Below are positions 53,391 through 61,103 of a stretch of 64,000 nt of DNA, piece by piece. This DNA is from Lysinibacillus pakistanensis (lineage in GTDB: Bacteria > Bacillota > Bacilli > Bacillales_A > Planococcaceae): NCBI GenBank assembly GCA_001312325.1, contig BBDJ01000002.1, positions 186,001 through 250,000 on the forward strand, in the 5' to 3' direction. The translations under genes and the position numbers were made by a program. The stretch's first letter is position 1, and each line of letters opens with the position of its first letter. Under the pieces are notes generated by a model, which saw only the letters and a program-made list of their open reading frames with translations, ran no database searches and was not told the origin of the DNA.

Positions 53391-54406
53391 TTGAATGAAC
53401 AATTAGTATCAATGATTACACAGCTTGTGGTAGAGAAGCTGGGGAATAATGTGTCAGATAAATCTACAAATCAAACAACTGTAGATGCTGAGGAACCAAA
53501 GGATACACTTATAAAATTTTATGATACGGCAACAAGCCAACAAGAGGAAGTTCCAAGTCTAATCCAAACAAATGAACCATTAATTAAGCTTTATCATCAT
53601 AAATCGTTCCAGTCAGAGGGTTCGCACGTCCAGGCAAATTACTTTGATCCTCCTTATAACGGAGCAGCTATTCAACCCTTTAGCTTTGAAGCTGATGAAG
53701 TGTCTGAAAGTGTACAAGCAGCTAAACAGCATACCCCTGCAAGAATTGGTGTTGGCAGAGCTGGAACAAGACCTAAAACAAAAACTTGGTTAAAATTCCG
53801 ACTCGATCATGCAGCAGCAGTTGATGCAGTATATGGTGAAGTAACAGAAGGCTGTTACAAAACCTGAATGTCTTTCAAGTGACAACGAAGGTAACAGATA
53901 AGGAAGAGTACATTACAAGACCAGATTTAGGTCGCCGTTTATCAGATGAAGGAAAAGCATTGATTCAATCCAAATGCAAACAAAATCCAAAGGTTCAAAT
54001 TATTATTTCAAATGGGTTAAGTGCTAGTGCGATTGAAGAAAATGTGCAAGATGTTTATTTAGCGCTACAGCAAAGTCTTAGCAATTTAAATATTGAAATT
54101 GGTACGACATTCTATATTGATAAAGGGCGCGTAGCACTAATGGATGAGATTGGTGAGATTTTACAGCCAGAGGTCATTGTTTATTTAATTGGTGAGCGTC
54201 CAGGACTTGTATCAGCTGAATCGATGAGTGCTTACTTATGCTATAAGCCGAGAATTGGCACAGTGGAGGCTGAGCGAATGGTGATTTCAAACATTCACAA
54301 AGGTGGTATTCCACCATTAGAGGCTGGAGCGTATCTAGGTACAGTCGTACAAAAAATCCTGCAATACCAGGCAAGCGGCGTAGATCTTGTCGCTAAAGAA
54401 GGTTAG
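53391..54406 (+). CDS. eutC: Ethanolamine ammonia-lyase small subunit EutC with long N-terminal extension, one frameshift
   Basis: About 338 residues. The first 18 (NEQLVSMITQLVVEKLG) form an amphipathic helix like known encapsulation peptides. A linker of about 90 residues rich in Gln, Glu and Thr follows. The EutC core is PARIGVGRAGTRPKTKTWLKF, RLDHAAAVDAVYGEV and, after a missing base near 53858, FQVTTKVTDKEEYITRPDLG, GLSASAIEENV and VYLIGERPGLVSAESMSAYL. TTG 53391 follows AGGTGAG; GTG 53382 is an alternative. The linker makes it longer than many EutC. Confidence 0.92.
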
Positions 54407-54417
54407 GGGGCCAAAAG

Positions 54418-55069
54418 ATGATACCTCAAAAAATAATGGCACAAATTTTGGCGATGCAAACCATTCCAAGAGTGAATAGTGAATTAGCAGAGCAGCTAGA
54501 TTTAAAGCCTTATCACCATAGCATTGGGCTTGTCACATTGACAATTGATGATGTTGGGTATGTTGCCATTGATGAAGCAACGAAAAAGGCAGATGTTGAT
54601 GTTGTCTATGCGAAAAGTTTCTATGCGGGAGCAGCTCATGCATCTGGCCCATTGTCAGGTGAAATGATTGGCATCATTGCTGGAAGCTCTCCTGATGAGA
54701 TTCGTAGCGGTCTTGATGCTATTCAACAAAAAAATTGAGTTTGATACGTACTTCGAGGCGATTAATAACAATGAAAATCATGCCCTATTTGCCCATACAG
54801 TGGCAAGCTGTGGGACATATCTTGCCGAGTTGGCGGATGTAAATGTTGGCACACCACTTGCCTATTTAATCGCACCGCCACTAGAGGCAGTAGTTGGATT
54901 AGATGCAGCATTAAAGGCGGCAGATGTAGAGTTAAAGGTTTTCTTTGGCCCTCCGTCTGAAACCAATTTTGGTGGCGGCCTATTAAGTGGTAGTCAATCA
55001 TCTTGCGAGGCTGCGGCAAATGCTTTCAGAGAAGCTATTAAAAATATAGCTAGAAATCCAGTGATTTAG
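54418..55069 (+). CDS. eutL: Microcompartment shell protein EutL, one frameshift
   Basis: About 216 residues. Two BMC domains in tandem (trimer-forming): PRVNSELAEQLDLKPYHHSI, GYVAIDEATKKADVDVVYAK, SFYAGAAHASGPLSGEMIGI, then after an A-run near 54733, LADVNVGTPLAYLIAPPLEA and GPPSETNFGGGLLSGSQSSC. The last segment contains the loop region that gates the large pore. EutL is thought to admit ethanolamine or cofactors. It has a GGGGGCC ribosome-site-like sequence and ends 15 bases before eutE. Confidence 0.93.
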
Positions 55070-55084
55070 AAAGGAGGCGGCTTT

Positions 55085-56578
55085 ATGGCCACGTTAGACA
55101 AAGATTTATTAGCAATTCAAGAAATGCGAGATGCCGTTAAACAGGCTAATACAGCACAGGCTGCCTACATGCAATTTTCACAGCAGCAAGTAGACAACAT
55201 TGTGAAGGCTGTTGCAGATGCTGCCTTTAAGGAAGCAGACCGTTTAGCAAAAATGGCTGTGCAGGAAACAGGGATGGGTATCCCTAATCATAAAAAAAAT
55301 GAAAAATGAAGTAGCTTCACGAGATGTCTATGAAGATATTAAAGAATTAAAAACGGTTGGTATTGTAGGCTATGATCGGATAAAAAAAAGTGGCAGAGAT
55401 TGCGAGTCCTTTTGGGGTCATCGCAGGTATTGTGCCAACGACGAATCCAACATCTACAGCCATCTTTAAAACGCTAATCTCATTGAAAACAAGAAATGGT
55501 TTAGTGCTTAGTCCACATCCATATGCCGTGAAATGTACAAAAGAGGCGTTAGATGTTTGTCGAGTAGCTGCTGAGAAGGCAGGTGCACCAGAAGGATTGT
55601 TGCAATGCTTAACAATGTCTTCAATGGAGGCTACGCAGCAACTAATGAAGCATCCAGATATTCACTTAATTCTAGCGACTGGTGGCGGAGCATTAGTGAA
55701 AGCTGCCTATAGTTCAGGAAAACCAGCTTATGGCGTAGGACCAGGAAATGTTCCAGCGTATATCGAAAAATCCGCAAACATTCAAAAATCCGTGCGTCAA
55801 CTTGTGCAAAGTAAATCATTTGATAATGGCACGATTTGTGCAACAGAGCAGGCCCTTATTGTGGATAGGGTGATTGCTGAACAAGTACAGTCGGAATTAA
55901 AGAAAAACGGTGCCTATCTATTAAATGCTGAAGAAAAAGGCTAAAATGGAAAAATTGATTTCCCCTGTTCCTGGAAAGGTAAATCCACAAATCGTCGGTA
56001 AATCAGCTACTTGCTTAGCAGATTCAGTTGGCATCACTGTACCTGAAGATACAAAAGTACTTGTTGGGTTGGAAACGATGATTGGTAAAAATATTCCGTT
56101 TTCGCTTGAAAAACTATCACCAATCTTTGCTCTCTATATTGTAGAAAACAGTACAGAAGCGAAGCAAGTCATGATTGACCTATTAAATATTGGTGGACGT
56201 GGACATTCATGCTCGATTCACACTGAAAATGCAGCATTAGCTGAACAATTCTCTGTTGAATTACCTGTCTCACGTATTGTAGTCAATACATTATCATCTA
56301 TCGGTGCAGTAGGTGGCACAACAGGGTTAGCACCATCATTTACATTAGGCTGTGGTACATTTGGCGGAAATATCACGTCGGATAACATTACAGCAAGACA
56401 TCTTTTAAATATCAAACGCATGGCCTATGGCATTAAAGATGTAGAAGTGCCAAAACCAGAGTTTGAAGTACAGTCCGTTGTCGAGTCGGTTGTATCACAA
56501 GAGCCTGCTCTCGATACAACAATGGTTCAACAAATCGTTGATCAGGTATTAAAACAAATCACATTACAAAATAAATAA
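55085..56578 (+). CDS. eutE: CoA-acylating acetaldehyde dehydrogenase EutE, frameshifts
   Basis: About 496 residues after correcting A-runs near 55296, 55385 and 55937. ALDH fold: VAEIASPFGVIAGIVPTTNP, LSPHPYAVKCTKEALDVCR, ILATGGGALVKAAYSSGKPA, and the catalytic cysteine in KSFDNGTICATEQAL. It turns acetaldehyde, NAD and CoA into acetyl-CoA and NADH inside the compartment. The C-terminus (DTTMVQQIVDQVLKQITLQN) is an amphipathic helix like an encapsulation peptide and resembles the N-termini of EutC and the second PduL here. AAGGAGG precedes the ATG. Confidence 0.93.
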
Positions 56579-56594
56579 TTTGGAGGAATGACAA

Positions 56595-56873
56595 ATGAGT
56601 ACAGCATTAGGAATGGTAGAAACAAAAGGTTTAGTAGGAGCAATTGAAGCAGCAGACGCAATGGTAAAGGCGGCAAGTGTTAACTTAGTAGGAAAAGTAC
56701 ATGTTGGTGGCGGTATCGTAACAGTTCTAGTACGAGGAGATGTAGGTGCGGTAAAAGCAGCAACAGATGCAGGTGCAGCAGCAGCACAACGTGTAGGAGA
56801 GCTATTATCAGTACATGTAATCCCACGTCCACACCACGAATTAGAAATGATTTTACCAAAAGCTGAAGCTTAA
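56595..56873 (+). CDS. eutM: Major hexameric shell protein EutM
   Basis: The intact 92-residue single BMC domain: [60 protein letters not shown] and [19 protein letters not shown]. It forms the flat sheets of the shell; the pore loop (KVHVGGG) is canonical apart from its exact residues. The third-codon pattern is unusually A-rich compared with its neighbours, consistent with high expression. TGGAGGA precedes the ATG. It is followed by a repeat and hairpin before pduL. Confidence 0.95.
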   Translation: MSTALGMVETKGLVGAIEAADAMVKAASVNLVGKVHVGGGIVTVLVRGDVGAVKAATDAGAAAAQRVGELLSVHVIPRPHHELEMILPKAEA

Positions 56874-56877
56874 TTTT

Positions 56878-56985
56878 ATCTTTATCAGCAATTCTTTACT
56901 GTGCGAAAGCGAAGCGACAGCAATAAATATTTTTTTGTAACGAAAGCATAGAGGCAGCTACAATTACGCCAAGGCGAAATTGATC
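56878..56985 (+). repeat. Composite structured repeat, locus 5, inside the eut operon
   Basis: TTTATCAGCAATTCTTTACT, then TGTGCGAAAGCGAAGCGACA, GTAACGAAAGCATAGAGGCAG and the hairpin CAATTACGCC-AAGGCGAAATTG (56961-56982). The module order equals that of 38101-38195 read on the minus strand. Confidence 0.75.
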
Positions 56986-57026
56986 AGGATGAGAGCTGAT
57001 CTAAACAAAGGACAGCTCTCATCCTG
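56985..57026 (+). promoter_or_regulatory. Strong hairpin between eutM and pduL
   Basis: A perfect 14-base stem (CAGGATGAGAGCTG with CAGCTCTCATCCTG) and a 14-base loop. No T-run follows, so it is probably not a terminator; RNA stabilisation or processing that separates high eutM expression from the distal genes is plausible. Confidence 0.55.
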
Positions 57027-57066
57027 TAATGTTACGAAACAATAACTAGATATAGAGGTGGCTAAT

Positions 57067-57657
57067 GTGACAACAGCGATAAAAACATTTCCAGTGGCCG
57101 TTTCGGCTCGTCATATCCATCTCAGTGAAGCGGATTTACAAGTACTTTTTGGTCCAAATGCAACACTGACAAAGGAATTTGACCTATCACAGCCAGGGCA
57201 ATTTGCTGCGAAAGAGCGTGTCTCGATTGAGGGACCTAAAGGCATTATTCATAATGTCCGTGTACTGGGTCCAGTAAGACCGGCAACACAATTGGAAGTA
57301 AGCAGAACAGATGCAATGAAGCTAGGTGTAACACCTCCTTTAAGACAATCAGGTGATATTGACAACTCTGCAGGCATCAAAATAATTCACCAAGATAAAG
57401 AGTTAGTTATTCAACAAGGTGTTATCATTGCTCAAGCACATATTCATATGACTGAAGAAGATGCTAAAGCATTGGAAGTACAAAATAATGAATTAGTTTC
57501 TGTGGAAGTAGTCAGTGATCGACCTGTTACATTCCGTGGTGTTGTCGTACGCGTTTCAAATGACTTTAGTCTTGAAATGCATATTGATACAGACGAAGCA
57601 AATGCTGGTTTTATTGAACAGCAGGCACAGGGAAAATTAGTAAAAGTATTATCGTAA
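57067..57657 (+). CDS. pduL: PduL phosphotransacylase, short form
   Basis: The intact 196-residue protein converts acetyl-CoA and phosphate to acetyl phosphate and CoA. Both PduL metal-binding halves are visible: FPVAVSARHIHLSEADLQ and LSQPGQFAAKERVSIEGPKG, then the second VIIAQAHIHMTEEDAKAL and SLEMHIDTDEANAG. GTG 57067 fits AGAGGTGG better than GTG 57058. It has only five residues before the catalytic core, so it lacks the N-terminal encapsulation peptide of its downstream paralogue and may act in the cytosol. Confidence 0.93.
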   Translation: MTTAIKTFPVAVSARHIHLSEADLQVLFGPNATLTKEFDLSQPGQFAAKERVSIEGPKGIIHNVRVLGPVRPATQLEVSRTDAMKLGVTPPLRQSGDIDNSAGIKIIHQDKELVIQQGVIIAQAHIHMTEEDAKALEVQNNELVSVEVVSDRPVTFRGVVVRVSNDFSLEMHIDTDEANAGFIEQQAQGKLVKVLS

Positions 57658-57669
57658 GGAGGAGGCAGG

Positions 57670-58540
57670 ATGCAAGAAAATTTAGTGCAAAAAAATTGTG
57701 GAAGAAGTTCTGCAACAAGTTTTAAAAAAATCAATCTTCCCCTCCACATGACGGTAAAATTCCGATTGGTGTATCCGCACGTCATGTTCATCTTGCGCAA
57801 GCAGAGGTGGAACAGCTATTTGGTGAAAATTATCAGCTAACACCTAAATTTGAACTCTCACAGCCAGGGCAATTCGCTGCGGAGGAAACAGTCGTGGTTG
57901 CAGGTCCAAAAGGATCGATTGAGCGTGTACGTATTCTCGGTCCTGCTCGTTCATTATCTCAAGTGGAAGTGAGCTGGACAGATGCCATGAAATTAGGCTC
58001 AAACCTCCATTAAGAATTTCAGGAGATATACAAGGCTCTAGTCCTGTTACATTGATTGGTCCAAAGGGAAGTGTTGTGTTACATGAAGGTCTTATTATTG
58101 CACAGGCACATATCCATATGTCCCCTGCGGATAGTGCGAGATTCAATGTAATAGATGGACAGTCTGTACAAATTAAGGTAGAAGGTATTCGCCCAATTAT
58201 TTTATCGAATGTGGTCATCCGTGTGTCAGAGCGTTATCGATTAGAGATGCATATTGATACAGATGAAGCCAATGCAGGTTTAATTCAACAAGGAACACAT
58301 GCTGAAATCGTTCATCATCAAGTAAATGAGCAGCCAAAACCTATGAAAGAGCAGTCTTCAGCCGTACAGAAAGTAGAGCAACCATCTGTCTATCATTATG
58401 ACAAAAAGCTACTTTCACAAATAGAAGTGTTAGAAATAGATGCGCAAGAAATTGTCGTACCAAAGAAAACCATTGTGACTGCATTGGCTTATGATAAGTT
58501 GCGAGAATTAAATAAAACATTAACAATCCGTTCAGAGTAA
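57670..58540 (+). CDS. pduL: PduL phosphotransacylase, long form with encapsulation peptide and C-terminal domain, frameshifts
   Basis: About 289 residues after correction near 57695, 57728 and 57998. The N-terminus MQENLVQKIVEEVLQQVLKN is a classic amphipathic encapsulation helix. The PduL core follows (PIGVSARHVHLAQAEVEQLF; LSQPGQFAAEETVVVAGPKG; LIIAQAHIHMSPADSARF; EMHIDTDEANAG). An extra C-terminal domain of about 65 residues ends EIVVPKKTIVTALAYDKLRE, a pattern (VPKxTIVTxLAxD) seen in tails of other microcompartment proteins. It starts 12 bases after the short pduL, behind GGAGGAGG. It probably regenerates CoA in the lumen. Confidence 0.88.
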
Positions 58541-58576
58541 GAAGACAATCTGTGTAGCATAAAGAGGGTGAAGTTC

Positions 58577-58861
58577 ATGCAAATGGGAAGAGTGATAGGC
58601 AGTGTATGGGCAACACGTAAGGAGGAGGGGCTGAATGGTTTAAAACTACTAATCATTCAACCGATAGACTCCAATCAACAGCCGATTCGCACAGAAATTG
58701 TTGCAGCTGATCGAATAGGAGCGGGTATTGGTGATGATGTGCTCATTACAAGTGGCGGATCATCACGCTATATTATGAAAGAAAATCCGTTACCAATCGA
58801 TGCAGTTGTCATAGGTATTATTGATTCTACTGAAGTGATGCGAGGTGAGGAAAATGAGTAG
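58577..58861 (+). CDS. eutN: Pentameric vertex shell protein EutN
   Basis: The intact protein of about 94 residues has the CcmL/EutN fold: MGRVIGSVWATRKEEGLNGL, KLLIIQPIDSNQQPIRTEIV, AADRIGAGIGDDVLITSGGS and ending DAVVIGIIDSTEV. Pentamers close the twelve vertices of the shell. ATG 58577 is preferred to GTG 58568 because AGAGGGTG ends about 9 bases upstream. Its stop overlaps the next shell gene by 8 bases. Confidence 0.93.
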   Translation: MQMGRVIGSVWATRKEEGLNGLKLLIIQPIDSNQQPIRTEIVAADRIGAGIGDDVLITSGGSSRYIMKENPLPIDAVVIGIIDSTEVMRGEENE

Positions 58862-59219
58862 CGCAATTGGAATGATCGAAACTAAAGGATTAGTTGGATC
58901 TTATGAAGCAGCCGATGCGATGATAAAGGCTTCTGATGTCACTATTGTTAAGCAAGAATTTGTTGATGGTGGGATTGTTACAGTTGTCGTGAAGGGCGAT
59001 GTTGGCTCTGTACAGGCAGCAGTTGAGGCTGGAAAAGAGGCAGCAAGACGTGTTGGAGAATTATTAGGTGCTCATGTTATTCCGAGACCTGATGAAGATG
59101 TTTTTCAAATGATTAAAGGACCAGAGGCACCGAAGAAAAAGCCTGCTTCTACACCTACAACACGTGCTAAAAAAACAACCGAAGCAATTCAGGCGACAGA
59201 TAATCGAGGTGAAGCATAA
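58854..59219 (+). CDS. Second hexameric BMC shell protein with basic C-terminal tail
   Basis: The intact protein of about 121 residues. BMC domain: [60 protein letters not shown] and [19 protein letters not shown]. It differs from EutM at the pore loop (KQEFVDGG instead of KVHVGGG). A 30-residue low-complexity tail follows ([20 protein letters not shown]), basic and proline-rich, recalling EutK or PduK tails, though no DNA-binding domain is seen. It overlaps eutN by 8 bases and mdh by 1 base (TAATG), so all three are translationally coupled. Confidence 0.9.
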   Translation: MSSAIGMIETKGLVGSYEAADAMIKASDVTIVKQEFVDGGIVTVVVKGDVGSVQAAVEAGKEAARRVGELLGAHVIPRPDEDVFQMIKGPEAPKKKPASTPTTRAKKTTEAIQATDNRGEA

Positions 59220-60165
59220 TGGCATTTCGTAAAAGTAAAATAGCTGTTATCGGAGCTGGTCATACTGGCGCAACATTAAGTCTATTTTTAGCACAAAAAG
59301 AGCTAGGTGATGTTGTCCTGCTAGATATTCCAGATGCAGAAAATCCAACAAAGGGAAAGGCGTTGGATTTATTACAAACAGGTCCCATTGAAAAATTTAA
59401 TGTGTCCATTAAAGGGACAAGCAATTACGAGGATATTGCCGGTGCTGATATTGTCATAATTACAGCAGGTATCCCTCGTAAACCAGGCATGAGTCGTGAT
59501 GATTTAGTTACAACGAATGCAAAAATTATTCAACAAGTATCAAGACAAATTAAGCACTTTGCACCTAACAGTATCGTCCTTGTATTGAGTAACCCCGTTG
59601 ATGCAATGACATATGTCTGTTATAAAGAAACAGGCTTCCCCAAAAATAGAATCATTGGTCAGTCAGGTGTATTAGATACAGCGCGTTTTAACACTTTTAT
59701 CGCGCAAGAGCTTCAAATTGCCCCAGAGGATGTTTCAGGCTTCGTATTAGGTGGGCATGGAGATGAAATGGTGCCATTAATTCGCTATTCCTATGCTGGT
59801 GGTATTCCATTAGAAAAGCTAATTCCACAAGCCAGACTCCAGCAAATCGTGGAACGCACACGAAAAGGCGGCGGAGAAATCGTTGGGTTGCTAGGGAATG
59901 GTAGTGCTTATTACGCACCAGCTGCTGCATGTGCACAGATGGTCGAAATTATTATGAAGGATCAACGAAAAATCATTCCGTCAATTGCTCTATTAGAAGG
60001 AGAGTACGGGTACCACGATTTATTTTTAGGGGTACCGACAATATTAGGTGGCAATGGCATTGAATCTGTCATTGAATTACACCTGACAAATGAAGAAAAA
60101 AAATGGCACTCCATCAATCAGCAGAGGCCGTACAACAGGTATTAACCATCTGTCAAAACATTTAA
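59219..60165 (+). CDS. mdh: Malate dehydrogenase coupled to the eut operon, frameshifted tail
   Basis: About 314 residues of the LDH/MDH family. NAD site: [19 protein letters not shown]. The substrate loop reads [15 protein letters not shown], with Arg where lactate dehydrogenases have Gln, so oxaloacetate/malate is the predicted substrate. The catalytic histidine is in [12 protein letters not shown] and Asp/Arg in [12 protein letters not shown]. An A-run near 60101 shifts the end; corrected, it closes [15 protein letters not shown] at 60165. Its ATG overlaps the shell gene's TAA. No obvious encapsulation peptide. An MDH at this place is unusual; it could reoxidise EutE's NADH. Confidence 0.9.
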
Positions 60166-60237
60166 TTAGGGAGGTCAGAGACCCTATTAAATGCTACCTT
60201 ATGGATATATAGATCCCCAATATATATCGATATAAAT

Positions 60238-60312
60238 TTTTATCTTGATTCAGCAGAATACTCTCACCTCTATAGGTGATGAGATGGATGCAATTACGCT
60301 GGGGCGTAATTG
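60238..60312 (+). repeat. Composite structured repeat, locus 6
   Basis: TTATCTTGATTCAGCAGAAT, hairpin CACCT-CTAT-AGGTG with ATGAGATGGATG behind, then the perfect hairpin CAATTACGC-TGGG-GCGTAATTG (60291-60312). Compared with locus 1, changes in the first stem (TACCT/AGGTGG versus CACCT/AGGTGA) keep pairing. Confidence 0.8.
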
Positions 60313-60388
60313 ATGCTAAAATGTTTGATTGGAAACCGAACATTGCACTTGAAAGCTAGTAAAAATTCCCCGAATTTATATAGAATAG

Positions 60389-60426
60389 GAAGCTCTCTTT
60401 TGAATGAGGAGAGCTTCTTTTGTTTT
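60389..60426 (+). terminator. Rho-independent terminator
   Basis: GAAGCTCTC pairs with GAGAGCTTC over an 11-base loop, followed by TTTTGTTTT. It probably ends the eut operon transcript. Confidence 0.75.
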
Positions 60427-60574
60427 GGATAGAATAGTTAAAGTGGTGGATAGAAAAAGAAAATTGACGGATAGAATCATAAAAGTGATGGATAGAAAAA
60501 GAAAACTGATGGATAGAAAAAGAAAACTGATGGATAGAATCATAGAATGGATAGAACGATTGCTATACTCATAA
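60425..60574 (+). repeat. 21-base minisatellite that can encode heptad repeats
   Basis: Units of GATGGATAGAAAAAGAAAACT (21 bases, with 17- and 10-base variants) repeat from about 60450 to 60560. The frame from TTG 60425 stays open for 49 codons as MDRKRKL-like heptads (DRKRKLMDRKRKLMDRIIEW). Whether it is translated is unknown; the start has no good ribosome site. Confidence 0.6.
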
Positions 60575-60599
60575 ATCCTGATTGACTTTGCCTAAGGGG

Positions 60600-60966
60600 A
60601 AGGTGTTGGGTGCATGATCCAAACGGTATTTCTACAGGAGGTTGGGGGTTAACCCTTACAACGCGTGATATGGCACGTTTCGGTTATCTTTATATAAACA
60701 ATGGCAAATGGGGGAATAACAGGATTCTTTCGGAACATTGGATAACAAAATCAACGAAGAGGAACTCAAACAATTATGGCTTTTTATGGTGGCTAAAAGA
60801 AGATGCTGATCTCTTTACTTATTCTGCAATAGGGGATGGAGGTAATATAATTTGTTGTATACCTAAGCTGAATATGGTAGTTGCTATTGCATCAGAATTT
60901 ATGATGCAGCCAAAGGATAGATGGAACTTTATTAAAGAATATATACTCCCTATGATGCATGACTAA
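60600..60966 (+). pseudogene. C-terminal part of a serine beta-lactamase-like hydrolase
   Basis: About 118 residues remain: DPNGISTGGWGLTLTTRDMA, RFGYLYINNGKWGNNRILSE, HWITKSTKR, YGFLWWLKEDADLFTYSAIG and DGGNIICCIPKLNMVVAIAS (consecutive parts). These are the usual last third of class C beta-lactamase/esterase family proteins. The N-terminal SxxK and YxN motifs are absent, so it cannot be active. Upstream the frame is closed and runs into the minisatellite. A deletion remnant. Confidence 0.7.
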
Positions 60967-61103
60967 ATGAGTCACATTCCATTAAGATCCTTTCCGAAAA
61001 ATGGATAGAGCTTTTTATTTTTCTTATACTTCCACAAAGTCCACAATATACAAAATTTTCGAAAATATGATAAACTAATAGCGTGAAAAAGGAGGATGAT
61101 AGC

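Noticed and set aside
57844..58218. Minus-strand frame of 124 codons opposite the long pduL
   Set aside because: It mirrors codon use of the plus-strand gene, which has clear PduL motifs.
60425..60574. Annotating the minisatellite as a protein gene
   Set aside because: Start context is poor and the frame may be a by-product of a 21-base repeat; it is listed as a repeat instead.
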